Shown: positions 16,136-25,786, counted from the stretch's first letter. The stretch: DNA of 34,313 nucleotides from an uncultured Lachnospiraceae bacterium (GCA_947565425.1 CANOFW010000032.1:1-34313); one strand, 5' to 3'. Numbers and translations are program-made. Notes: generated by a model from the letters alone, not told the origin.

Positions 16136-17875
16136 TTGAAAAAACACAGATGGGCAAATAATATGCTGGGACAGTTTCTGTTATTTGGTATGGTACTTAT
16201 CATCCTCCTGGCGGTGACGTTTACAATGTCAAACAGTATCTCAAGAAGAATTCTGGCAGATCATTCTCAACGGTCGGGAGAGCAGATTATTTTGCAGATG
16301 AAAAAATATCTTGATGATTTTAACGAGAATGTTGAGAATATTTTGATGAATCTTGGGTACAGCCCGACGATTGTTCAATATTTTAAGGGAGGAGTTTCTG
16401 AACAGGTGCTTCTCCAGAATGATGTAATTGTGGTTTTGGGCAATACGGAAATTCTTCTTGATGATATTATGGGCATGGGTTTGTATGATGAAAAAGGAGA
16501 GCTTCTCATTGATTATGGGGAATATTGGGCGAAGGTGTGGCAAGAAGACAAGGAGCCAGAGAACGGCGTTGTCTTGCAGTATTCCAAGATTTTGATGGGA
16601 AAGGATGGAAGAAAATTCTGTGCAGTTTCTATGCCAGTCTATGATATGAAGAGTTGGTCTTATCAGAAAAAAATTGGAACTTGCGTGGTGTTGCTGGATG
16701 TATCAGGGTTCGGAGACATGCTGGATCAGATGCTGATGACTGAGAATTCTGAATTGGTGATTATGGACCGGGAAAGCCAGGTGGTAGCATATATTGGAAG
16801 GCGGCAGGATGCACCGCTGGTCTATAAGACGGAGGGGATGAAAGGCAGCAATGATTATATAGTTAATGAGGCAAAAGCAGAAAAAATGGGTTGGAAGGTC
16901 GCCAGTATTATTCCCAAGAAAGATTTGCAGGAGCAGTTTAATTATTTACAATATATAAATATAGCGACCTGCCTGATGGTGATTTTGATGCTGCTAATAT
17001 TCGGAATTTTTTGTTACCGCAATATTTTAAAACCAGTCAGGATGCTGGCTTCGTTTGTGCACAATCATTTGCAACAGCCGCAGGAGCGAATAAGTTTGCG
17101 TGCGGCAAGTGAAATTGAAGGATTGGCGGAAAATTTAAACCGTATGCTGGATGAGCAAAATGCCAGCAGCCAGAGAATCCAGGAGATGCAAAAACAAGTG
17201 TACCAGATGGAAATTCTGCAAAAACAGGCGCAACTTTTGGCATACCAGAGCCAGATCAAACCGCACTTTTTGTATAACACTCTGGATTGCATTCAGTCGA
17301 TGGCATATGAATACGGCGCAGATCCGGTGGCGGAAGTGATTCTGGATTTATCAAAAATGTTCCGTTATGCCATTGCGGGAGACGGTATGGTTTTGCTGCG
17401 GCAGGAGCTTGATTATATCCGGCAGTATGCGGCAATTATCCATTGTCGTTTTATGGGGCGGATTAACGTGGAAATTGAAGCAGCGGAGGAACTTTTGGAT
17501 GTAAGGATGCCGAAACTTCTGTTGCAGCCGTTGGTGGAAAACGGTATCTTCCATGGACTGGAGCGGTGCAGCAGGACGGGGACGGTGCGGGTGCTTGCCA
17601 AATCGGAGGATGCGGATATCATGATTGAGATATCAGATAATGGGCATGGAATGCCAAAAGAAGAGCTTGACAAGCTGCGGCAAAGACTAAAGGACAGTAA
17701 TCAGATGGAGCCTAAGTCTAAGGAGGGCTCTGGCGTTGGTATGGTGAACATTTATCAGAGGTTAAAGATTTTGTATGGCGGGCAGGCGGTGTTTCGGATT
17801 GAGAGCCGGCTGGAGGAAGGAACAAGAATTATCTTAAAGATGCCCATAGAATGGGAGGGACAAAAAGATGTATAG
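16136..17875 (+). CDS. YesM/LytS-like sensor histidine kinase (579 aa)
   Basis: A membrane sensor kinase: N-terminal transmembrane helix (about 10-33), an extracytoplasmic sensing domain (about 34-265), a second helix (about 272-297), a HAMP-like linker, then a His_kinase domain with the phosphoacceptor H377 in QIKPHFLYNTLD. The HATPase domain shows the N-box LLQPLVENGIFHG, ISDNGHGMP and GSGVGMVNIYQRL. This class senses extracellular carbohydrate signals and phosphorylates the AraC-type regulator encoded next, whose start codon overlaps the end of this gene by 8 nt. TTG 16136 was chosen because GGAGGG lies about 10 nt upstream and upstream in-frame sequence is palindromic repeat; a later ATG at 16163 is possible. 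It is flanked by GH43 genes, so control of glycan use is the likely role. Confidence 0.88.
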   Translation: MKKHRWANNMLGQFLLFGMVLIILLAVTFTMSNSISRRILADHSQRSGEQIILQMKKYLDDFNENVENILMNLGYSPTIVQYFKGGVSEQVLLQNDVIVVLGNTEILLDDIMGMGLYDEKGELLIDYGEYWAKVWQEDKEPENGVVLQYSKILMGKDGRKFCAVSMPVYDMKSWSYQKKIGTCVVLLDVSGFGDMLDQMLMTENSELVIMDRESQVVAYIGRRQDAPLVYKTEGMKGSNDYIVNEAKAEKMGWKVASIIPKKDLQEQFNYLQYINIATCLMVILMLLIFGIFCYRNILKPVRMLASFVHNHLQQPQERISLRAASEIEGLAENLNRMLDEQNASSQRIQEMQKQVYQMEILQKQAQLLAYQSQIKPHFLYNTLDCIQSMAYEYGADPVAEVILDLSKMFRYAIAGDGMVLLRQELDYIRQYAAIIHCRFMGRINVEIEAAEELLDVRMPKLLLQPLVENGIFHGLERCSRTGTVRVLAKSEDADIMIEISDNGHGMPKEELDKLRQRLKDSNQMEPKSKEGSGVGMVNIYQRLKILYGGQAVFRIESRLEEGTRIILKMPIEWEGQKDV

Positions 17876-18614
17876 AGTATTGCTTGTGGATGATGAGCCC
17901 TGGGTATTGCGGGGACTTCGGGGATTTTTTGCTTCTATGGGGGACAGATATAAAATTATTGGGGAGGCTGAAAATGGCAAGGACGCCTTAGCGCTTGCAC
18001 AGGAAAAGAATCCAGACATTGTTATTACTGATATACGAATGCCGGATATGGACGGGCTTGCGTTTGTAACAGCGCTGCGGGAGCATAACATCAGGGCAAG
18101 GGTAATTATGCTCAGCGGCTATGCAGAGTTTGAGTATGCTAGAAAGGCGTTGCAGCTCAATGTGGATAATTATCTTCTAAAACCCCTTGACCGCAGGGAA
18201 CTGGGGGAAGCATTGACGAAGATAGAGGAGAAGCTTGCAAAAGAACAGATGGAAGATTTAGAGGTGCAAGAGACAGAAGCGGGCTATAGTGAAATCAATG
18301 CCATTATGGAAGACATTGACTGTAATTTCACTAAGGATATTACTTTGAATGATTTGGCGGAAAAATACGCGGTCAGTATTTCCAATTTGAGCGGGATCAT
18401 TAAACGGGAGACAGGCATGACTTTCACAGAGCATTTGGCAAAAAGGCGCGTGAAGAAAGCGGAACAGCTTTTGAAAAATGAGAAGTACTCCGTGGCAGAG
18501 GTCGGGAAAATGGTAGGTTATCATGACTATTATTACTTTACCAAATGGTTCAAGAAATTAACGGGGATCACTCCGAGCAAATACCGCAGCGACCGAAAGG
18601 AGAAATTTGAGTGA
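17868..18614 (+). CDS. Short YesN-like response regulator with AraC-type DNA-binding domain (248 aa)
   Basis: The receiver domain (1-125) has the acidic pocket D8-D9, phosphoacceptor D55 (VITDIRMPDMDG), S83 and K105 (LLKPLD). A linker of only about 20 residues leads to an AraC/XylS double HTH (about 145-245; LNDLAEKYAVSISNLSGIIKRETG and VAEVGKMVGYHDYYYFTKWFKKLTGITPSKYR). YesN-type regulators are often longer, around 350-550 aa, because of an extended linker that is missing here. It should bind DNA in the cytoplasm when phosphorylated by the upstream kinase and activate nearby carbohydrate genes. The CATAGGAA boxes at 5306 and 20297 are candidate targets, by inference. It overlaps both neighbours (8 nt and 4 nt), so the three genes are translationally coupled. 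Confidence 0.9.
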   Translation: MYRVLLVDDEPWVLRGLRGFFASMGDRYKIIGEAENGKDALALAQEKNPDIVITDIRMPDMDGLAFVTALREHNIRARVIMLSGYAEFEYARKALQLNVDNYLLKPLDRRELGEALTKIEEKLAKEQMEDLEVQETEAGYSEINAIMEDIDCNFTKDITLNDLAEKYAVSISNLSGIIKRETGMTFTEHLAKRRVKKAEQLLKNEKYSVAEVGKMVGYHDYYYFTKWFKKLTGITPSKYRSDRKEKFE

Positions 18615-20254
18615 ATAAGAAAATCTATTTGTGGAGGGCTCTTGCCGTTGTGCTCTTGGCAGTTGCCTTATGCAGTTTCGCGGTGAGTGGTTTAGGACGC
18701 GGGGGTGTAGCGGATGATATAGAAGAATTTACCTGGTTCAGCAGCGTATCTTATTGGAATCCCCCTGAATGGTCTTTGAGGGAAGATACGGTGACCGGCC
18801 AGATTAGTCAAAAGACTGGCGTTGCTTTTTCCTATGATATACCGCAGAGAAATGCGGGAATGCAGCTTGCACAGATGCTGGTGAAGGGACAATTGCCGGA
18901 CGTGATATCTATTTCTGACGCGGCATTGCAAAAACAGCTTGTGGAATCGGGCAAGGTTTGGAATATTCAGGAATTTTTGGAACAGTATGACCCGGATTCC
19001 CACATTTTGAAACAATTTCCGCAAGATGTGAAGCAGATTCTTGAGGACGCAGAAGGGGGCTGGTACTGTTATCCCAGCCATATCGGATCTGCTGATATGA
19101 GGGAAGTATATCCGCCTTGCGATTCATATTATTGGGATTTAGTGTATTATCAGTATAATGAAGGGATTATGTTTAACCGTGCGCTTATGGAACGATTAGG
19201 GCTTTCTGTAGAAGATCTGCGTACGGAAGAGCAGGTGCAGGAGGCATTTCGTAAAGTGAAAAAGCTGGGGGAGCAGGCAGGAGAAGACTTGGTGCCATTG
19301 CTTTTGAATGGTCAGAAATATGAAGCTAGTTCGTTGTCGGCATTGAGCAAATCTTTTGGTGCAAAATGGATTGATGCGCATGGCAGTTATAGAGATTACT
19401 ATTTTACGAAACAGACGAGACAGGCGATGGCGTTTTTCAATACAGCATATCGGAATGGTTGTCTCGAACCAGGGCAGTTGTCGTATGCAGAGAAGGAAAT
19501 GCAGAGGCAGTTACAGAGTGGCAATGTATTTTGTTTTATCGGAAATCTGGCAGATAGCGGCGTAGATGAGCGTGATTGGGAAGGTGGGGTGATCTTGTCT
19601 TCGCTTGGGGATGCGCCTGCGGTACAAGTCAGTGCACAGGCTCAGGTTTGGCTGCACACTTATATTGCCAAGAGTTGTTCCAATCCGCAAAAGATTGCCA
19701 AATGGCTGAGTTTTATGACCAGAGAAGAGGGAATGATGCTCAATTATTTTGGAATGGAAGGAAGGGATTATGTCATGCAAGATGGATTTCCGGTGAGGAC
19801 AAAGGCGGGCATGGAAGGGCTGAATAGTATGGAGAATGGGTTGTGGATATTCTGGCCGTTCGCTAACACGACTTGGGAGAAACACGCAGAGCTGCCGCCG
19901 GAAGAAGGCAGCAGACGGGCAGCGGCGCACCGCGTGCAAACTGCGATGGGCAGGTATCCACAGTCGCAGCTTTACGAAATTGCCCTTACCGTAAACCTTA
20001 ACAGTGATTTAGAGGAGAAGGGGGATTATGGGGAGCAGCTAAACAGTTTAAAAGAATATAAAAAAGGCCAGCTTCTGTCAGTGATTACGGCAGGGGATGA
20101 AGAACAGTTTGAGGCGGAGTATGAAAAGCTGATACAAGGGCTTGAAGATTTGGGGCTTTCTGAGATTGACGAGGCGTTAAATGAGTGTTATCAACAGCGG
20201 TGTGCGCGTTATGGCGTTACGCTTGAAGATAACTACAAAGAGAATTTGCCATAG
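18611..20254 (+). CDS. Extracellular solute-binding protein, family 1-like, without linked permeases (547 aa)
   Basis: It starts at GTG 18611, overlapping the regulator's TGA by 4 nt, with AAAGGAG 7 nt upstream. The N-terminus has a hydrophobic signal or anchor (residues 7-27, WRALAVVLLAVALCSFAVSG). Its cysteine context, VALC, is not a good lipobox, so a membrane anchor or cleaved secretion is as likely as lipidation. The body has features of ABC sugar-binding proteins of the LipO/extracellular family 1 type: the VTGQISQKTGV segment, KGQLPDVISISD, GIMFNRALMERLGL and a tryptophan-rich C-terminal lobe. No permease or ATPase gene is adjacent. It may feed a transporter encoded elsewhere, or present ligand to the kinase in the same operon. 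Only the family is supported; ligand identity is unknown. Confidence 0.82.
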   Translation: MNKKIYLWRALAVVLLAVALCSFAVSGLGRGGVADDIEEFTWFSSVSYWNPPEWSLREDTVTGQISQKTGVAFSYDIPQRNAGMQLAQMLVKGQLPDVISISDAALQKQLVESGKVWNIQEFLEQYDPDSHILKQFPQDVKQILEDAEGGWYCYPSHIGSADMREVYPPCDSYYWDLVYYQYNEGIMFNRALMERLGLSVEDLRTEEQVQEAFRKVKKLGEQAGEDLVPLLLNGQKYEASSLSALSKSFGAKWIDAHGSYRDYYFTKQTRQAMAFFNTAYRNGCLEPGQLSYAEKEMQRQLQSGNVFCFIGNLADSGVDERDWEGGVILSSLGDAPAVQVSAQAQVWLHTYIAKSCSNPQKIAKWLSFMTREEGMMLNYFGMEGRDYVMQDGFPVRTKAGMEGLNSMENGLWIFWPFANTTWEKHAELPPEEGSRRAAAHRVQTAMGRYPQSQLYEIALTVNLNSDLEEKGDYGEQLNSLKEYKKGQLLSVITAGDEEQFEAEYEKLIQGLEDLGLSEIDEALNECYQQRCARYGVTLEDNYKENLP

Positions 20255-20296
20255 GCAGAATCCGCTCATGAAAAAAAGACAAGAATTGCGAAAAAA

Positions 20297-20335
20297 TTGC
20301 ATAGGAATCGAACATTTTTTATCTTAAAATATAAT
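20297..20335 (+). promoter_or_regulatory. Promoter region of the third GH43 gene with CATAGGAA box
   Basis: TTGCATAGGAA (20297-20307) is followed after exactly 17 bp by TAAAAT (20325-20330), the same geometry as at 5306-5339. A TATAAT overlapping it (20330-20335) is an alternative -10. No consensus -35 is present, which fits activator dependence. Confidence 0.45.
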
Positions 20336-20452
20336 TATTATAAACTCCATGGAAGGAAAATTTTTGGCTTTTTCGTGTTAGTTGAAAGGCAATAAGTCTC
20401 TGATTTTTGTGGAGTTTTGAAAATAGTGATAAGTATATGGAGGAGGTAGAAA

Positions 20453-23400
20453 ATGAAAAAGAGATTTCTGTATTGGAAGCGGGGCATTGCCATAGCATTG
20501 GCGGCGGCGATGACGTTTAGCGGTTTGCCAGAGCAGGCGAGGGCCGCCGGAGAGACCGAGGAGACAATCGTTCGCTTTGATTTTAACGAGGAGCCTGTGA
20601 ACGGCGTGTTTATGTCCGGGGACATGAAAGCAACCGCGCAGGGAGGCTACTCTTTAGCGGAGCGTGATATGGCAAACGGGAAAGCGCTTTATCTGGACGG
20701 CAGCAGCGGATTTTTGAATGTGGCGGCAAGCGATGGCAGCAGTCCGCTCAAGGGGCTTGAGGAGGTAACAATTTCTTTTGATACCAAACAAGATCGAACA
20801 GCGACAAACTGGCCCTTCTATGCAGCGCCTGATACGAAAGCGCCGGCAAGTAGCAAGGAACATTATTTGGGCGCCTTAATTAATGGCGGAAACATTACCG
20901 TGGAGAGATATAATAACACGAACGGACGCCCGAAAAATCCGACTGCGGTTGTGGGAAATGACTGGGTACATATTGATGTGGTGGTTACCAAGGTTCAGAC
21001 GGAACTGTACGTGAATGGAGTGAAAAAGAGCGCAGTGGACAGCAGCTACCAGTTGCCGGACATTCTCGGCGCGGGAGGCGGCATTTTTCAGATTGGCAAA
21101 GCAAACTGGGGCAGCGGCGAATATTGCAAAGGTTGGATAGATAATTTTGAAATTCGCAGCTGGGCGCTTGCTGAGTCTGAGATTACCACAGATGAGGTGG
21201 TTGGCAGAGTTGTCAGGGAGGATGCGGATGCCTTGAAACTGCCGGAAAGCGTGAAGAAGGATTTTGCGCTGCCAGCAACTGGCGCGAATGGCTCTGCTAT
21301 AACCTGGAGTGTGGCAGAAAATGATTATATCAGAATTGAAGGCGGTACAGCAAAAGTTACGCGTTCCGAAGAAAGGGAAGGACAGGCGGAGCTGACAGCC
21401 ACCGTCACAATGAAGAATCCTTCTAACCAGGATATCACGGAAACACGGACTTTTACGGTGAAAGTGGAACAACTTCTCGATGAAGCTGCTGCGGCGAAGA
21501 AACAGCTTACGATCGCCAATGTTGATAATATCCGCGGGAATATTACCCTTCCTTCTGAGATAAAAGTAGAAGATTATGACAACGTGACGGCAACGATTGC
21601 CTGGACGTCTGATAAGCCACAGGTGATTTCAGTCACAGAGGCGGGCGGCAAGCCGGCGGGCGTTGTTACACGCCAAAACCAGGATGAAACGGTGAAGCTG
21701 ACAGCTACCATCACAGCAAATGGAAAGACGGCAACGAAGGAGTTTTCCGCGAAGATAAAAGCAGCCTGTCACATGGAGAAAACAACGGATTACTTATTTG
21801 CTTTTTTTGAAAACAACGGAGGGCCAGCCGAACAGCAGATTTTCTTTGCAAGCAGTCATGATGGCAATAATTGGTTGGACTTGAATGCCAAAAAACCAGT
21901 GCTCAGTGTAGCAGATTCCGTTAGAGATGAAGAGGATTTGGCAAAGAATCAGAATCAAGCGGGCGTGCGCGATCCCTATATGATTCGTTCACCGGAGGGC
22001 GACCGCTTCTGGCTAATCGCGACGGATTTATGTATTGGCGCCAACAATATTGCAGCGGGAACTGTAGACTGGGGCGTTTCACAGTTTAACGGTAGCCATT
22101 GCCTGAGGATTTGGGAATCAGATGATTTGGTCCATTGGTCCGAGCCCTGGCTTGCCGATGTAGCACCGGCAGATACCACCTGCGCTTGGGCGCCGGAAGC
22201 AGTTTATGATGAGACGACCGGAGAATATGTTGTGTTCTTTGCCTCTATGACAGGCAGTGTGCAGAAGGTCTATTATGCAAAGACCAGGGATTTTCGCACA
22301 TTTACGGAACCAGTGAAGATGATTGATAATGGAAGTGACCATATTATCGACACGACAATCATCAAAGCGGAGAATGGCGTCTATTACCGCGGTTCAGCGG
22401 CAGACGGCAGTATTCGTTTGGAAAAATGCAAAGACGGCAACTGGAAGGGGTTGGATAGCTGGGAAGTACAGGGTTCTCTGCGAAATATTGCCAGTTTTGC
22501 CGACAACCTGGAAGGGCCGGAATTATTTAAGTATAACGAGGACGATTATAAGGTAGTCGATGGAGAGAAGAAAGTTACCTATGGTCTTCTGGCTGACAAT
22601 TACGGTGCCCGGGGGTATATTCCTTTCTATACGACAGACATTGCCAATGCTGCCTGGGTGAAGACGGCTGACAATGATTATAATTTTGATACGGTGCATA
22701 AACGCCATGGCGGTATTCTTAACCTGACAGCAGAAGAGTATGACAGGATCATGGAAGCATATGGGCCTAAGTCTATCGCTGTTAAGACTGCGCCTGAGAC
22801 GGTTACTTATGATGTGGCAGAGAAGAAGTTTAGCTTGTCAGGACTTGTGCTTACGGTAACTTATGCAAACGGCCAGAAAGAGGACGTCGCTTATCCGGTA
22901 AGCGGAAAGAACCAAAGACAGTTTACATTTACAGCGGGTACAGAAACCGTAGCGGCAGGCAATCAGGAGCTTACGGTAACTTATGCGGAGAGGAGCGCCA
23001 CCTTCCAGACAAAGGTAGAATTGGACCAGACAGGGACGCCGCAGGAAGAAAAGGTGCTTGCCGATTTTAATTTTGATGCAGAAGGAAGCGGATTTACCAG
23101 CACATATGCCAAGGCAGAAGGAAATTATGCGTTGCGAGAAAGTTATGCACAGAGCATGGGTAAGGCATTGTATCTGGATGGAAGTTCCGCCAATTATCTG
23201 CGCGTGACGGATAAAGAAGGTAAGAGCCTGCTTGCTGGACTGCGGGAGATGACGATATCTTATGATATGAAGCCGGACGCAAGCGGCGCAAATTGGGTGA
23301 TGTTTGCTGCTCCTGATGACAAACAGGTGGTCTATAATTCTGAGAAATACCTGGGCGTTTTGGAGAGCAGCGGTACGACGAAAGTGGAGCGGTATTATAA

Positions 23401-25783
23401 TTCCGGCACACGGCCGGAGAATCCATCTGCGGTTACGGGCAGTAAATGGCATCATGTGGATATCGTAATTAGCCGCAATAGCACAGCCATCTATGTAAAT
23501 GGTAAGAAAGCGGCAGAACAGGCGAGCGCATACGTCTTAAATGATATCTTAGGAAAGAACGGCATTCTCTATATAGGAAAAGCGAACTGGACAGAAAACG
23601 GTGAATATTTCAAGGGGTATCTTGATAATTTTAGAATTGTAAATCAGGCGTTGGATGAAGCGAGGGTGCTGGAATTGTCACAGGCGTTCCGGGACGAACA
23701 GTCATTGTTGGCAGCGGTTTTGACGGGTACTGCTCCAGACCGGGAGACAGCACTTACTTACCGTGGAACAGACGATCATACGGCGGTTACGACGCTGCTT
23801 GACGAAGATAAAAAAGAAATTCAGCCCTATATTCAGAAGGGTGCGGAGCTGACAAAGGTTCCAGTGAATTTTGAATTATTTGATTCTGAAGTTGCTATTA
23901 CAGTTGACGGCAAAGCATTTCAAAATAAAGGAATACTGGATTTGTCTAAAGACGTAACAGTAACGTTAATTAGCGGCGATAAGCGTGAGGACTGGAAGCT
24001 GAAAAAGCCCATCTACGCAAATAATCCGGTACTTCCTGGACAGTATGCAGATCCAGACATTGATTATTTTGACGGTAAATTCTGGATTTATCCGACTACA
24101 GACGGTTATCCCGGCTGGAGCGGCACAAAGTTCCATGCATTTTCCTCCGTGAATATGGTTGATTGGGAGGACGAAGGAATCATTATGGAGCTTGCCAATG
24201 ACAATCCAGGCGTCAACGATAAGGGCGTACAGATTGCCAACTCCCCATGGGCAGTCAAAGGAAGCGCATGGGCGCCTACGATTGAGAAAATGAATGGCAA
24301 ATATTATTTCTACTATTGTGGAAAGGATGCAGATGGAAATTCCCAGATTGGCGTGGCCGTGGCAGACCATCCGGCAGGGCCGTATACGGATAAGGGAACG
24401 CCTCTTGTTACAACGAAGATGTGCCACGACCTCGGTTTGAAAATGGGGCAGGCGATAGACCCCTCTATCTTTGTCGATGATGATGGCAGTGCGTACATGT
24501 CCTTTGGAAATGGCTCGGCTGTGCTGGCGAAACTGACAGAGGATGGAATGAATGTCGAAGAGGGAAGCCTCAAGCAGATTACAGGCTTGACCGAATTCCG
24601 TGAATCTGTAGTGATTACCAAGATAGATGGCAAGTACCACTGGACCTGGTCTTGCGACGACGCCAACAGCCCCAATTACCATGTGAATTATGGCGTCAGC
24701 GATCAATTAATTCAGGATGACGGAACGGTCAAAGTAACGTTAAAAAAGAAGAACCTTCTGAGCAAGGACGAGAGCAAAGGAATGTTGGGAACGGCGCATC
24801 AGTCGGTGGTGCATGTCAGGGATGTAAACGGCAAAGAACGGTATTTTATGGCATACCACAGGTTCTATACACCATTGAATATCTTTACCGCGCAGGATGG
24901 GCTGGGTGTACACCGTACCACCTGTATTGATGAGATTACCTTTGATGAAAATGGCGAGATGGTAATCACACCTACGCTGGAAGGCGTGCAGGCAGTTCAG
25001 GTTGAGGGTCAGACGCCCCCTACTGTCGACGTTACCAGTGTGACGCTGAATAGAACCAGCCTGCTCCTTAACGTGAACGCCAGTGCAACGCTCAAAGCGA
25101 CCGTTAAGCCGGACAATGCCACAAACAAAACGGTGAAATGGAGTTCCAGCCAACCGGCAATTGCGACTGTGGAAAACGGCGTAGTGAAAGCGAAGAAGGC
25201 CGGAACAGCTATTATTACAGCCGAAGCCGGAGGCAAAAAGGCAACCTGTAAAGTGACGGTCAAAGTTCCGGTAAGTAAGGTGGCACTGAACAAGAAATCA
25301 TTGACCTTGGGCGTAGGCGAAAAATTCACTTTGAAAGCAACTGTCAGTCCTAAAAATGCTACGAGTAAGAAAGTAACCTGGACACTGAGTAATAAAAAGA
25401 AGATTGTAACCATTAAAAAAGGAACGCTTGTTGCCAAGAAGAAAGGCACGGTAACGGTTACTGCGACAGCGGACGGCAAGAAGGCAACCTGTAAGGTGAC
25501 GGTCAAGGCGGCTCCCGACAAGAAAGCGAAGGTTACACTCAATAAAAAGAGCGTAACATTGAAAGTGAAAGGGAAGAAAACCTTCCAGATTAAGGCGAAA
25601 ATTTCCGGTAAAAAATACGGCTGCAACAGTTTTAAGTATACCGTAGACAAGAAAGGCAAAAAAGCCGTTAAAGTAGATAAGAACGGCAAGGTTACCGCCA
25701 AAAAGAAAGGGAAGGCAACGATCACAGTAAAGCCTTATAATGGCAAAGGAAAGAGTGCGAAATTGAAAGTGACCGTGAAATAA
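20453..25783 (+). CDS. Giant secreted double-GH43 glycoside hydrolase with two LamG and three Big_2 domains (1776 aa)
   Basis: The signal peptide spans residues 1-32 (ending ARAA). Order: LamG-like (about 38-250), two atrophied Ig-like domains (253-430), GH43 (about 440-770), Ig-like (772-860), second LamG (862-1080), a small Ig-like domain, second GH43 (about 1188-1520) and three lysine-rich Big_2 domains (about 1525-1776). Predicted catalytic residues are D507 (VRDPYM), D633 (IIDTTI), E687 (LEGPEL) in the first and D1200 (ADPDIDYF), D1336 (IDPSIF), E1384 (FRES) in the second. The second GH43 is of a different type from the first, so the two probably cut different linkages. The LamG modules closely resemble those of the 2080-aa protein, showing common descent. 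AGGAGG lies 7 nt before the ATG. It is transcribed alone from the CATAGGAA promoter and presumably secreted and wall-bound through its basic tail. Confidence 0.9.
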   Translation: MKKRFLYWKRGIAIALAAAMTFSGLPEQARAAGETEETIVRFDFNEEPVNGVFMSGDMKATAQGGYSLAERDMANGKALYLDGSSGFLNVAASDGSSPLKGLEEVTISFDTKQDRTATNWPFYAAPDTKAPASSKEHYLGALINGGNITVERYNNTNGRPKNPTAVVGNDWVHIDVVVTKVQTELYVNGVKKSAVDSSYQLPDILGAGGGIFQIGKANWGSGEYCKGWIDNFEIRSWALAESEITTDEVVGRVVREDADALKLPESVKKDFALPATGANGSAITWSVAENDYIRIEGGTAKVTRSEEREGQAELTATVTMKNPSNQDITETRTFTVKVEQLLDEAAAAKKQLTIANVDNIRGNITLPSEIKVEDYDNVTATIAWTSDKPQVISVTEAGGKPAGVVTRQNQDETVKLTATITANGKTATKEFSAKIKAACHMEKTTDYLFAFFENNGGPAEQQIFFASSHDGNNWLDLNAKKPVLSVADSVRDEEDLAKNQNQAGVRDPYMIRSPEGDRFWLIATDLCIGANNIAAGTVDWGVSQFNGSHCLRIWESDDLVHWSEPWLADVAPADTTCAWAPEAVYDETTGEYVVFFASMTGSVQKVYYAKTRDFRTFTEPVKMIDNGSDHIIDTTIIKAENGVYYRGSAADGSIRLEKCKDGNWKGLDSWEVQGSLRNIASFADNLEGPELFKYNEDDYKVVDGEKKVTYGLLADNYGARGYIPFYTTDIANAAWVKTADNDYNFDTVHKRHGGILNLTAEEYDRIMEAYGPKSIAVKTAPETVTYDVAEKKFSLSGLVLTVTYANGQKEDVAYPVSGKNQRQFTFTAGTETVAAGNQELTVTYAERSATFQTKVELDQTGTPQEEKVLADFNFDAEGSGFTSTYAKAEGNYALRESYAQSMGKALYLDGSSANYLRVTDKEGKSLLAGLREMTISYDMKPDASGANWVMFAAPDDKQVVYNSEKYLGVLESSGTTKVERYYNSGTRPENPSAVTGSKWHHVDIVISRNSTAIYVNGKKAAEQASAYVLNDILGKNGILYIGKANWTENGEYFKGYLDNFRIVNQALDEARVLELSQAFRDEQSLLAAVLTGTAPDRETALTYRGTDDHTAVTTLLDEDKKEIQPYIQKGAELTKVPVNFELFDSEVAITVDGKAFQNKGILDLSKDVTVTLISGDKREDWKLKKPIYANNPVLPGQYADPDIDYFDGKFWIYPTTDGYPGWSGTKFHAFSSVNMVDWEDEGIIMELANDNPGVNDKGVQIANSPWAVKGSAWAPTIEKMNGKYYFYYCGKDADGNSQIGVAVADHPAGPYTDKGTPLVTTKMCHDLGLKMGQAIDPSIFVDDDGSAYMSFGNGSAVLAKLTEDGMNVEEGSLKQITGLTEFRESVVITKIDGKYHWTWSCDDANSPNYHVNYGVSDQLIQDDGTVKVTLKKKNLLSKDESKGMLGTAHQSVVHVRDVNGKERYFMAYHRFYTPLNIFTAQDGLGVHRTTCIDEITFDENGEMVITPTLEGVQAVQVEGQTPPTVDVTSVTLNRTSLLLNVNASATLKATVKPDNATNKTVKWSSSQPAIATVENGVVKAKKAGTAIITAEAGGKKATCKVTVKVPVSKVALNKKSLTLGVGEKFTLKATVSPKNATSKKVTWTLSNKKKIVTIKKGTLVAKKKGTVTVTATADGKKATCKVTVKAAPDKKAKVTLNKKSVTLKVKGKKTFQIKAKISGKKYGCNSFKYTVDKKGKKAVKVDKNGKVTAKKKGKATITVKPYNGKGKSAKLKVTVK

Positions 25784-25786
25784 GTC

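Noticed and set aside
24313-24706. Minus-strand ORFs opposite the second GH43 domain of the third enzyme
   Set aside because: They are antisense to a strongly supported domain, with no start signals or domain features.
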